Shown piece after piece: positions 24,605 through 35,643 of a stretch of 64,000 nucleotides of DNA (positions are counted from its first letter, which is position 1; every line of letters begins with the position of its first letter). The translations under genes were made by a program, and so were the position numbers. Origin of the DNA: Fomes fomentarius (taxonomy: Eukaryota > Basidiomycota > Agaricomycetes > Polyporales > Polyporaceae). Below the pieces are notes generated by a model. It worked only from the letters and a program-made list of their open reading frames with translations, did not search any database and was not told the origin of the DNA. The stretch is from contig JABYQN010000005.1 in assembly GCA_022606135.1 (NCBI GenBank), forward strand, positions 868,001 to 932,000, given 5' to 3'.

Positions 24605-26589
24605 CTTATATGAGAGTGACAGTGAGGAAGCAAAGGGATAGTAGATGAGCAGAAGCAAAGGTTGGTGAAGAACGGGATGGGGCACGTACGCCTACATACT
24701 TATACAAGATTAGGGCGTCTAATCACGCAGCCCCTCGTCATCTCACGTGGTGTTGAGTGCGAGCGCGCCTGGACCAAGTCCGCGATTCCCAGAAGTCTCC
24801 GCAGACAAATTGGGCCCATTTTGCACAAGTCGATATGTCAATAGGGGAGTGCAAAGGCAAAAGCCGGACGATAGGGGTCAGTAGTCATGCATCAGGTTAA
24901 ATTACATGCCTATACCCGCCTATAGCCCCATGCAAAATCTACTAGTACGGATGCCCAGAGTGGATGGGCCTATCGACCGGCGGACCCACAGCCAACTGAC
25001 CGTTACTACGCTCATATTTTTCGTGCCACATTTTCCGGGCATATCTGCTCCGCTACATGCAGAGCCCAAAGACAACCTGTGGATCGGATAGCCAGTCTTA
25101 GCCCTTACTATCCCGAAGTGCTGGGAGAACAAAGGCCGAGAAAAAGGTCGCAGTGATGGGCAATGCTGACCCGTGAAATGACATCCGTACTCCTTGTGAG
25201 GCCCTACTAGTGCACATGTTCGTTTCCGTGCACCGTAACGTCCACAACTTTCGGGCGTTGACATTGCCTGTTCTGGAGAGATATACTATTAGACTTCACC
25301 TCATGCTCAACGTTGCGACCGAGCGCAGCGTTGCGTTAGACTCTCAGCTCAATAGTGAAGTGTGAAAATTATCGTACAATACAATATAGGGGCGTATCAA
25401 GCGATAATGACGGTTGGAGCTCTCCAGGACCAGTGCCAACTGCGACGACACTTCCGAGCCCTTCACCTGCATTCAACGGTATCGGAAGCATCTTCAAGAT
25501 ACATTGGTCGAAGGAGTTTCCTACCGTCCCGATCGTATATCATATCCGGTGAGCATCTGCCGAGCTCGAGCCACGGATTGAGCTCGAAGAGGGCAATGGA
25601 GTTGGTGTCTGTTTCGGATAACAGCTGGACCCGGTCCTACAATGAGCGTCGACGGGAAGCGACATCATGCATAGCGGAAGTACATGTCCTGCATTTTCCA
25701 GGAGGAAGTTGTCGGGATGGAGGTGTGTACCGGATACGGCGAGGAGTCAACGACATCTACGGCGACGCCGCCGAGGGGTCTGACGTACGGTCCCCGCGAG
25801 AAGTCAAGTCTTCTTGACACTCGTGGTTGAGTGGGGCCGGGATGCATAGTAGACTTGCAGCGATGGCACTTCTGCTGTTGTGTGAATGTCAGAATTTGTT
25901 ACTAGCGATATGGAAGATGTGCAAAGAGAAGTCAATAGACTTACACAAGTTGAAATCGTGAGTCACGAGCTGTGCGATGACGAAGCAGGCAGACTGGCAT
26001 TGGACGGGCTTACTGACAGACGGTATAGACGGTCCTCCAAATGATCTTCGGCTCAAGTTCGGTGGGACTCACTGGGCGGGCCCCCAATCCCAGGCTGAGG
26101 TAGCATACCGCGGCGCTGCAGCTGTGAACGTTTGAACACGGATGTTGCTCGATCCGAAGATGCTCTTAGCGGCATGTCGATCACAGTTTAGTATGATGGA
26201 TGGATGGATGGATGGCGGAACGGTTGCTTGCTATTAAGGGCCCAGTACTGTGCACATACTATATAGTGTGCGTTGTGTGGCAAGACAGTCAGTTTGTTTT
26301 GTGGAAGGTGTCCGTTCTAGCAGTCTTTGACAGTTGCAATACTGGTACATACCGCAAAATCCTCATGCTTGGGGGTTCGGCGGCGTCCGGGATGTCCAAC
26401 TTGCCCAAATATGGATAGCCAAACACGTGGCTACCAAACACTCATGTCCGGGTTCTTGGAGTTTCCCTGGCAAGCCCCATCCCCAAAGACACCCTCATAC
26501 TGCGATATCGACCGTGAGTTCTGGACCGTGACCGTGGACTCCCCGGACGGCTAGCGCTTCTCCTCCTTCCATATTGTCCGCGATAAATC
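24605..26589. other. Long intergenic region; microsatellite, no confident gene
   Basis: About 2 kb. Pieces near 25355-25552 (DGWSSPGPVPTATT, then FKIHWSKEFPTVP, ending at a GTGAGC donor-like site) and 25585-25725 look weakly coding, but I cannot chain them into a gene. They could be a decayed gene. A (ATGG)n repeat lies at 26195-26215. The last part is the promoter of the PLK4-like gene. Confidence 0.4.
26195..26215. repeat. (ATGG)n microsatellite
   Basis: About five tandem copies of a 4-bp unit upstream of the PLK4-like gene. Confidence 0.7.
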
Positions 26590-29453
26590 ATGAGCGTTGA
26601 CGCCAGTTGTGCCTCCTCCTCATCGCATCCAATAGACACCCTCTTTGTGAGTAACGATTGACACCTCAAGGACATTTAACAGCATCGAACACGCCTGTAT
26701 AGAACTATGAGATACACGAGGAGATTGGGCGGGGTGCGACTTCCGTTGTGTACCGCGCAACTTGTAAGCGGGGGCGAATGCGCAACCGCAACGTCGCCAT
26801 CAAAAAGGTGAGTAACAGTATCTGCCTGCTTGCATGAAGATATATTTCCGCTGGAACACGTGGTGTAGATATTGATATCTCAAGAACACCCCTCGACATG
26901 CAAGGACGTACCATCTCCCGTTTCCATCCATGCGACATTGTGCCACCCTTCCATCGTCTCCCTCGTCTCATCCTTCTTTGCGCCGTCCGGGTTCTATCAA
27001 GTCCAAGAGTTTTGCGGAAATGGAAGTTTGTCAACCTTTCTGTCTGCTCGGGAGCCCAGCATGCTCGAAGAGGACGAGTTGCGTGGTGTTGCCAGGACAC
27101 TAGTCGACGCTCTAATTTACCTCAAGAAGGAACGCGTGCTACACCGAGACATCAAGCCGAGCAACATCCTCTTGACAACTGACTTCCGACTTGTATGTTA
27201 GTTATCACTTGGATTGCAGGGTTCTACAATGACGCGTCGTCGCTTATCTAGAAACTCTCCGGATTTGGCTCCGCCGTACGATTACCGACCGTCGATTCTA
27301 CCGAAATAGCTTTCTGTGGTTCCGCCAACTACATATCACCGTGAGTTTTGCTTTCTTGTGGTATCGTGACGCGCATATATTGACCATGGTGTAGCGAAAT
27401 ACTTGCCGGAAAGCCATATGGCTTTACGACGGACGTGTGGTCGCTCGGTTGTGTGTTCGTTACGTGTCTCACAGGAGAACCCGCATTCCACGTACGTATA
27501 CACCGTCTGCGGGTCGTCCATGCGAGCGTCTAACGCCTTTACAGGCATCTAATTCGGAGGAGGTCTTCGACAACATCTGCTGTGCTCGGTACGCGTTACC
27601 TGACACAGTATCCTACGAAGCACGAGATCTCATCTCCGGTCTCCTGCAAAAGGTAGTGTGAAGCTTATGGTCTCTTCCATATACTGCTCACTATATCCCT
27701 CGCTCCTTCTAGAATCCCCTTGATCGTACTCCTCTCCATCGAACACTCTCACATCCATTCTTCAAGCCTGCTCTACCGGCGAAGCCTCTGTCTGCTAGCC
27801 ACATGACGTCTCTATTGGGTTCACCTATCACACGCATCACAAGTGATCTCAGGAAACCGCTAAGGACATATCCGTCGTCTCTTTCAGCCAATCCCTTACG
27901 CCCTCGACCGACCATTCGTAAGGTGTCATCGAAACCGAACAACCCAATCATTGCGAGGAGGATACCACTCGAGGACATCACCAATTACTATCAAGACGAC
28001 TCAGATGGCGGAATTCGCTTATTTGAACAGTCTCCGCGGCGAGTTGTTTCGGCTCCTATCCTCGCCGGTGCCACCGCTGCCCCATTGTCTCGTTCCGGAG
28101 AAGATCGCGAGTTTGACTTCGATTCTAGACCACCCACCCCGGCACTAACCGCTGACTCTGGAACTCCTAGTGTATCTTCTGTGGCGACCTTACCCGACTC
28201 CCTAGCGGGGCGACCCTCTACCCTTCGGCCGGCTCAAAGCTTTACTGGGCGATCTCTACTTACATCACCTAGGTCCCAGCTGAAGCGCGTTCTCTCTGAT
28301 CCCTGTGCCCCTCCTACTCGTATGGCGAATGGATTTGTAGAAGTGCCTCCTCCAAGGCTGTTTTCTAAGGCGACGAGCTCTACTGCGGTCTCTCATGGTC
28401 AAGCACCTGACTCGCCTACTTTCAACGACCCCGGCAAGAAAGCCCAGCACGGGGCTCCAGCAACTTCGCGTGGTCTCAACACCCTGAGACTGAAGCCACA
28501 GACGCACAAGATCTCCCAAGGACAACTAGTGGTGCTGCCTTCGAAACGTTTGCTTGTCGACTTCAGAGAAGGAGAACGACGTAAGGGACGCCAGGGCAAG
28601 GAGGTCCTCGTGATCAGTTCCGATGGCACAACAGTAAGTGACAGCAGTGTATTCTAGTACTATATCTGATAACGAGTTTGGCAGGTCGGGGTCTACGACG
28701 CACCTCATCTCAGCACTCCATGCTGTCTCGCCGAACCTGTCACCACCTACACTGCCCATAATCTGCCAGCCCAGTATGCAAAGTTGTACGAGGACGCTGC
28801 TCAGCTCGTCGGACACCTCAATTCCCGGATACCCAAGGTCGATCGCTTCCCATGTCTGTCACGTTCGTCGCTGACCCTGAGTCGTCTTGCAGCTAGTGCA
28901 CTATACCCTCGATGCCAAGTGCATGCTGATGGCCAACGGCCCTCCTGGAGACGTAGAGCTTCTCATCCCTGCTTATGAAGACACAAGCGAGAAAGAAACG
29001 ATTCGACTCCGACTACAGCGTGGCAGACGCACCCTTGAAGTCTCGAGACACATACCGAAGGCTGGCTCGCGGAAGGACGTCGGTGAATGGACGAGGAAGA
29101 TTATCCCGCTCGATCACTCTCTGGAGCCCTCCAAGGCTGACTGCATCGCTATGGACGGTCTCGAGAGGCTCGCTATGACGCGTCTAGGGGAATTCTTGCG
29201 CATCTGCGAGGTCACGGACGCGATTGACATTACAAGTGACACCGGAGTCCAGAAGGAGAACAAGCTCGAGACAGCTGGGCGCGAACGACTGGAGCGTGCT
29301 CTGCGGAATATCGAAAACCAGTCCAAGGATATGGTTTCCGACGCCAGGGACCCTTCCTCCTCGCGCGCAGGGTCGTGTGCGAGTGTGGGATTGTGTATGG
29401 GGGTCGTTGTGCCACCCCGCCCAACGAAATTCTCCGCGAATATGTTGCGGTAA
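26590..29453 (+). CDS. PLK4/SAK-like kinase with cryptic polo-box region; degenerate DFG
   Basis: About nine exons; the first are 26590-26646, 26703-26807, 26869-27192 and from 27252. The kinase domain (residues ~20-270) shows the glycine loop IGRGATSVVY, VAIKK, HRDIKPSNILL, CGSANYISPEIL and DVWSLGCVF. The DFG motif is GFG (27261-27269), so the Mg-binding Asp is missing, and the usual alpha-C Glu position appears to be Pro (SPVSIHATL). After a Ser/Pro-rich linker come a segment resembling PLK4 polo box 1 (VDFREGERRKGRQGKEVLV, ISSDGTTVGVYDAP) and one resembling polo box 2 (AKLYEDAAQLVGHLNSRIPK, LVHYTLDAKCMLMANGPPGD). This order is PLK4/SAK-like, not PLK1/Cdc5-like. PLK4 drives centriole duplication; a dikaryotic fungus is expected to lack centrioles, so the role is unknown. 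It may be a pseudokinase. Confidence 0.75.
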
Positions 29454-29674
29454 ATAATGTGTTCGCGATTTTTGTCTGTATTGTGGGGCTGCGATGTAGT
29501 AATGAAGGAGTTCGCGTTGTTCAGCATTTGGCCACAAAAGGCGAGATTGCCATATATGGAATGTGATGAGGATCAGACTCGATCAGGCGTACTGCATTTG
29601 AGGGCGGGCGTTCCTCTCTTCCTCCTCCTCCTCCTCCTTCTCCACAACTTTCGCGAGCCCGTCGAAACCTGTGG
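29454..29674. other. Short spacer before the BZW gene
   Basis: 221 bp, with a pyrimidine (CTCCTCCTC) tract shortly before the ATG at 29675. No gene. Confidence 0.5.
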
Positions 29675-31449
29675 ATGTCTCAGCAACCAGCCGCTGCTAA
29701 GCCAACGCTGCAGGGCGTTCGTATCAGAGCCAGGAAAGGTGCTGTCAAGGCCCACGCCAAACACGAACCGACCAGTGAGTTCATGCTCGACGCTCGTCAC
29801 TGCCCCTTTGGCCCTAGCTCATGCCCCCCATAGTCTTCAGAGATCAACTCCTTAAGCATCTCGACAACGTCCCGCCTAGCGACTTTGACGCGATTACCAA
29901 CAAACTAGTCCAAGCTGGTTCGACCCTCGAGTACTTGAAGTATGCCGAAGCCCTCTTCGAGATCCTCCTCGTTGGCGGTCTTTTGCAGCCTGGAGGGCAG
30001 TACGTCGAGGACGGCACGCCCCTGTCCCCGTTCTCGTTCCTCAACGCCAAGGAGCCAGTGGAAGTGGCGGACATAAAGCAGTATGTAGAGGTTCTGAACA
30101 AACTTATCCGGAGGTGAGCTTCTTTTCCCCATACGCACACCGTTTTCGCCTCCCTTCGCCTCCCCTCCTTCGACGTTTGAACGGATGAATGATTGCATCG
30201 CAGATACAAATACCTCCAGCGACCCCTTGAACAGTCGACCCTGCCCAACCTCATGCAGTATATGAACCGCTGGCCGGCAGCTCAGAGGGAGAAGATTGCC
30301 ACTGCAACCGGTCTCCTCATCGCACAGGGTCTCGCGAGCGCAGCTTGCCTGCAGAGTCTGACAAAGGATCATCTCGTCAAAGATGGTACGTTCCATTCCA
30401 CTTTATATCATTCTAGCGTTCTTTGGAGCATGGCAGGACGCTTCTTCGGGACCTGTGGCCGGAGTGATGCAGATGTTTCCTGCCCTTATTCATCTTGTTG
30501 GTCTCGTTCGTATATGCGGCGTCCCGTTGACTCCCTGCCCCTGCAGACCTGTCGGCAAACTTCCTCACGCTCGTCGTCCGCGCCTACCTCAGCGTGCAGC
30601 CCATCGAACACCTCGCAGCGATGTTGAAACGCGGGAACATCAAAGACCTGCTGCTGTTCTTCCCAGCCACGAAACGCAACGACAAAACACTCGACGAGCA
30701 TTTTCGCAATGCTGGGCTGCCGCAGATCGCGGACTGGTGGACGAAGCGGCAGTACGCGTCCCTTAAGGAGGGCATAGTCAAGGAGCTCCAAGGGTTGCTC
30801 GCGAACGAGATCTCACATGCCGATGTTGTCGCTGCGATCAAGACTCACCAGGAGGAGCAGCCCCTTCCTGAGGCCGAGCTTGTCTCATGCATCTGGCAGG
30901 GTTTGATTTCGTCTATAGAGTGGAGTGCGCGCCAGGATCAGAACGAGGCACTTGCTCTCCGCGAGATCACGGTGAGCCCCGTCCTCTGTCATTCGTTCGG
31001 TATGACAGGGAAGATTGAACCTTGGGCTGCGCGCTTGACAGGCCTTCGCCGATATCATCGAACCGTTCTGCAATGGGCCTAAGACTGAGGTCGCCCTCAT
31101 CAACACTGTCCAAGTGTATTGTTATGAAGACACCCGCATCATCAAGGCATTCCCGCAGGTTCTCAAAGTACGTTCGGCTTCCAGTCTTGCCTGATCACGC
31201 AGGGTGACAACGCTGACTGCCGCTGTGCTTCTAGGTTCTGTACAACAAGGACTGTATTTCTGACCAAGCTATAATTTATTGGCACCAGAAGGGCTCGAAG
31301 CCCCAGGGCAGGCAACACTTCCTCCAGGCGACACAGCCCCTCGTCAAGGTAACGTCATCTGTCATCTATCTTCAAGAAGAAGTGCCGATCATGACCGTCC
31401 ACTACAGTTCTTGCAGGAGCAAGAGAGCGAGGAGGAGGACGAAGAGTGA
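29675..31449 (+). CDS. eIF5-mimic protein (BZW1/2 family, W2 domain)
   Basis: The start is MSQQPAAAKPTLQGVRIRA at 29675. The first intron is placed so that EPT|IFRDQLLKHLDNV joins as in BZW proteins. The body is an all-helical MIF4G-like/HEAT array (LVQAGSTLEYLKYAEALFEI, LLVGGLLQPGG, YKYLQRPLEQSTLPNLMQYM). The C-terminal W2 domain has IIEPFCNGPKTEVALINTVQ, VLKVLYNKDCISDQAIIYWH and an acidic AA-box end (FLQEQESEEEDEE). BZW/5MP proteins bind eIF2 and eIF3 and compete with eIF5 to make start-codon choice stricter. About seven exons can be placed; internal ones are joined by normal introns. Confidence 0.92.
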
Positions 31450-32613
31450 TAGACGCTAAGCAACTAGCCTACGTGTACTTGTTCCGACTTCCGACTCGCA
31501 TATATGAGGACACGATACTTCTAGACTCGCGGAAACAATCATGGATGTCGCTCGGTCATCGCGTTCCATTGTGGTTGCTGCATCCTGTCGTAGACTTGAG
31601 ACCGTTAAGGACCATGGCAACTAGAATAACCAATGTGAGATTAGCGTGTGAACAAGACCACCGCAGGGTTCGTATTCCATTCAACGTCTTGCGCCCACTC
31701 AGCGCTCATTTGTGAGTAATTAACGCATCGTGCACTCCGTGGAGTGAAAATGAGAGCTCTCGGATACTACAACGGCATGCATGACGTGCATGATTGTTCC
31801 ATTCGCGCTGAAACTCATTGTCGACCCGTTGTTGACGTCTTCACGGAGGCGACAGAACCGCACGCGCTAATGATGTGCAAGCCCAAGATATCTTCCCTTC
31901 TCTACTAGTTACGAAGGGAGAAGGGATGATGTCTTGCCATGTTGCGCTACCGTGCACCCTCAACTAACCACAGATATCATGACAACAGCCATTTCGCAAT
32001 CCCTTGGCAGACGCATCACAGCCATCTGGTCTCAGAACCTGAAACGTCAAATATAGCAGGGGGCAGACAAGGACGAACGCGAGATATAAAACTTAGGGAA
32101 GCTGGGAAGCTCAATAACATGACACAGGGGGCCTACTAGGAACAAGGACTAGGACTCGGAAACACAAGGAGATGTGACATATGGACCACAGTCGGACCTG
32201 CGCGACGATGTACAGCGGAAGATAACAGGACACAAGGAACAGCCAACAGCGGTACCAGGAGCGAAGGAGGCGACGACGGGCCAGCAAGACAAGACATAGT
32301 ATACAGTACGCGCTACGCCTATCGATCGGCGTGTACACCTACTTTTTCAAGTGGTGATAATTAGGAGGTACGGCGGGGAGTCGCAGGGGGAGAGAGAAGA
32401 GAAGGGAGAGGTAAGAGGTGAAGAGATGGTACAGGACCCCTAAGGCCTGAGATCTGAGAGACAGGTGCTACTATTCCGGGCCGTCTAGGGTTTTTGCTCT
32501 ACACAGCAGGTCGCACGAACTCCACGAGCGTGGAGAGAGGTATCGAGCGCACGGAGGTGCGGCTATACACACGCGCGCACGGGACCAGTGGCGTCCAGTC
32601 CCGCATCGAGCAT
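31450..32613. other. Intergenic between convergent genes, no gene seen
   Basis: 1.16 kb holding the 3' flanks of the BZW and Zn2Cys6 genes. Purine-rich stretch at 32360-32430. No coding features recognised. Confidence 0.45.
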
Positions 32614-35600
32614 TCACCACGCCTCGGGCATCTGCGGGAAGTCGCCCATCCACCCATTCGTGTGGCCCATCTGGAGGAAGATCCCATCGGAGCCGTTCAC
32701 GGGCAAGCCGAGGTCCGTCAAGCTCTGCTCCTGCAACCACAGCGGGATCGACGTCGGGTTGAACATCCGCAGCTCGTGCGCCCACGGGCCGAGCTCCTCG
32801 GCCGTGAACGGCTGCGAGGGGATCCCGGTGATGCTTGGGTCGATATAGGGCGGCGGGGGACCAGCCATCATAGAGGGGTCCGCTGGTCCTCCTGGGCCGA
32901 GTCCCTGCTGCGAGGGCATGGTCATGCCGACCTTGCGGCGGAGGTTCGCGAGCATGATCCGGAGAGTCAAGGCATAGCGCTCGGCAGCGACGTCGGAGAG
33001 GAGCTGTGCGAGCTGCTCGACCTGGATGGTGATCGCGCCGAGATCGAGCTCGGCCGGGAATAGGTTCGCCATTTTGAGGAGGAAGAGGCCCGAGAAGGCG
33101 GCCATGACGAGTGTGTCGTGCACGGCGTAGCGCAGCGCGGCACGGTAGGTGGGTGAGTCCAGCAGGTTCGAGAGGCAATTCGAGGCGGCGTCTTTGGCCT
33201 GGAAGGCAAGTTCACGCTGCTCGAATGGCATTTTGTCCCAGGAGACGCCACGGAGGGCGACGCAGACGAGCCAGAGCTTGGCATAGTGCAGCTCGCCAGC
33301 GAGAATCTTGCGGGGGAGCGCTTCTTCGTCCATTGTTTGCCCTGTTACTCGATTAAAGCCCAAGTGCCTGTAGCGATCTAGAAAAGAATGCTTACGATGA
33401 AGCTCATCGCAGTCAGCCCACCACTTGTCAAGGGCGATATTCGCACGTCGAATGAATGACAACGTATTGTGGTTGACTTGACCATTCAAAGGGGACAGTG
33501 TCTCGTAGATTTGCGCTACTTAACGAGTCAGTCACAACCACAAAGCAAGTCCAGAGTGACACGCACTCTTCTGCGCAATGAGCTCAACTTGCGAGATGAG
33601 TCGTACATCGGTCGGAGACGCCATCGGATGTGAGAGCAGCAGTCTGCAATGACGAATGGAGCTCTCATCTCTGAGAACGATGGGTCGCCCAGTGCCCAAG
33701 CTCATCTGGTGGTCGAACCAGTACAAGCACAGCCAGATGCGGGCCGACACCACTGCATACGCACACCAAACCGAGTTAGCAAAATCTGCCGAGAACGTCC
33801 AGTCCCAAAATATTTGAGCATACCGAGGTTCCTCTCCTCCTCTTCAGTGCGCTTCTTGCCACCGTCATCAGCAAGCTTCTCGAGCGCGCGGTGGAGCCCG
33901 AGATCGAGAGCCATGCGCATTGCATGGCCGCTCGGGAGCCAGCCGTTTGTGCTCCAAGCGGCGAGGAGGAGCATGCCCTGGACAGCTTCCTTGCGTACGA
34001 CCGGGCCGAAGAGGGACGACCGCGCGATGCCCTGCGCTTCCTCCAAGCACTTGTAGAAGGCGGGAATGAGCGGGCCGGTCCCGCTCCGGATTTTGGCCGC
34101 GACGGCGAGGATGGCGTCGAACGTCCAGGGGGTGCGCTCCGTCAGCCCCTCGTAAGTGTCGTAACTCGGGTCGAAGACGGGGATAAAGATGTGGCATCCG
34201 GAGAAAAATCTGCGTGACCGTCAGTGTCGCGTCAGGGGAATAAGATGGGACGACACATACATGTGGTAGAGCTCTCGTGCTTCCGAATCAGAGACGAGAC
34301 CCTAGAACCCAACCGATGAGAAGAGGGGTTGTACAACCAACAGGTGATAGCCTACCTTTTCCACGACATGCGGGAAGGCGTTGCGTGGAGTGGGCTCAGC
34401 CCGCTTCCGCTTCTTCACCCTGGAACAGAGTATGAGCAACAATCTACCACATCACCGGAAACTACCTGCCTTGGGGGAGAGGCGGACGGAGCGGCTGCTG
34501 CTTCTGCCGCTGCATTGGCGAGGCCTTGCAAAGCCTCGATGGGCGCATTGAGGGTAGAGCGGGGGAGAGTGTCCTCGGACTCGTCGTCGGAAGAAGGTGC
34601 GGTGCTGGGTACGATACCGTACGTCGCGTATTTGTGCGGCTGATTGAGAAGGAACAATCCGAGTATCAGGCAGTCAGCGGGACGCTGGACGGAGAATGCT
34701 CGTCACGTACTGGCGGTGCAAAGCCCGGGAGCGGGGGGAACGTCCTGCGGGAAGGCCCCTCTCCTTGACCGGGAGGCGAATTGTACATCTCTGAATGGGT
34801 GCGAATGGGAGGCAACGGACCTGAGACGGCAGGGCTGCTGCGGTTAGGCTGTACAACGGGCTGGTTCTGGTTCTGGATCGCTGACAGGATGCGATCCAAA
34901 GAGGACTGGAGGCCAATCATCTGGCTCTGCATGACCTGTGACGAGGCAAGCGGGGCGTGAGCGTTGAAAGACGGAGGAGTTCGGAAGGACATACGAGGTA
35001 CTGGCCCTCGAGGCGGGAGAGACGCCTGTGTGGGGGAGGTGGTGGGTTGAGCATGCGGGGAACATGGTGGCAGGTCGCAAGGGGCAGAGAGGGAGAGTGC
35101 AAGTCCAACTCACTCAACGCTGGCAGAGGTCAAAGCCTGCGCATTCTTTTTCTCTGGCTTCTCGAACACACACTGTGCGCCGCTCAATTGGCAACGACGA
35201 CACGGAGCCTGGCGGTGGGGGTTGGGGGTGCCGGGCCGGGCGGATGGGGCGGATAGACGGGACGGGGATGAGGGTAAGCACGGGTGGTTAGCTTTGGCGA
35301 GGAGAGTACTAGTATAGATGAGAGGAGAGAGACGGACCTCGCCTTCGCACCTGTTCTTGCCCTTGCGGCAGTTTGTGCAGGCCCGCGCGCCCCGCTTCGG
35401 GATGTGCGAGGGCGGGACGGGGGGCGCGCCGTGGCCGGCTGGGGACTCGTGTGGGGACGCCATCTCGGACCGGCTGCCGTGGCCGTTGTTGAAGCTGGTT
35501 GTGCGGCGGCGCTTCCCGTTGGGCTGGTCGTCGTAGTTGGATGTCGACGTCGTGGGCGAGAGAGACATCATCGACATGGGGGACGATGAGAGGGGGACCG

Positions 35601-35643
35601 GCGCACTCAAAGGCGGGACGCCGGCTCTCCCTTTACGCACCAT
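32614..35643 (-). CDS. Zn2Cys6 fungal transcription factor
   Basis: The binuclear cluster is completed across an intron: CTNCRKGKNRCEGE then APCRRCQLSGAQCVF. It is followed by a linker helix (QALTSASVERLSRLEGQYLV) and a Pro/Ser-rich stretch. The fungal_trans middle homology region (SGCHIFIPVFDPSYDTYEGL, TPWTFDAILAVAAKIRSG, HAMRMALDLGLHRALEKL, ARIWLCLYWFDHQMSLGTGR) and a C-terminal helical domain ending NGWMGDFPQMPEAW at 32614 complete it. The middle region resembles PrtT-type protease-gene activators, but that name is inference. The start used is the Met at 35643; Mets at 35577 and 35889 are in the same frame and cannot be excluded. It binds DNA in the nucleus. Confidence 0.88.
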
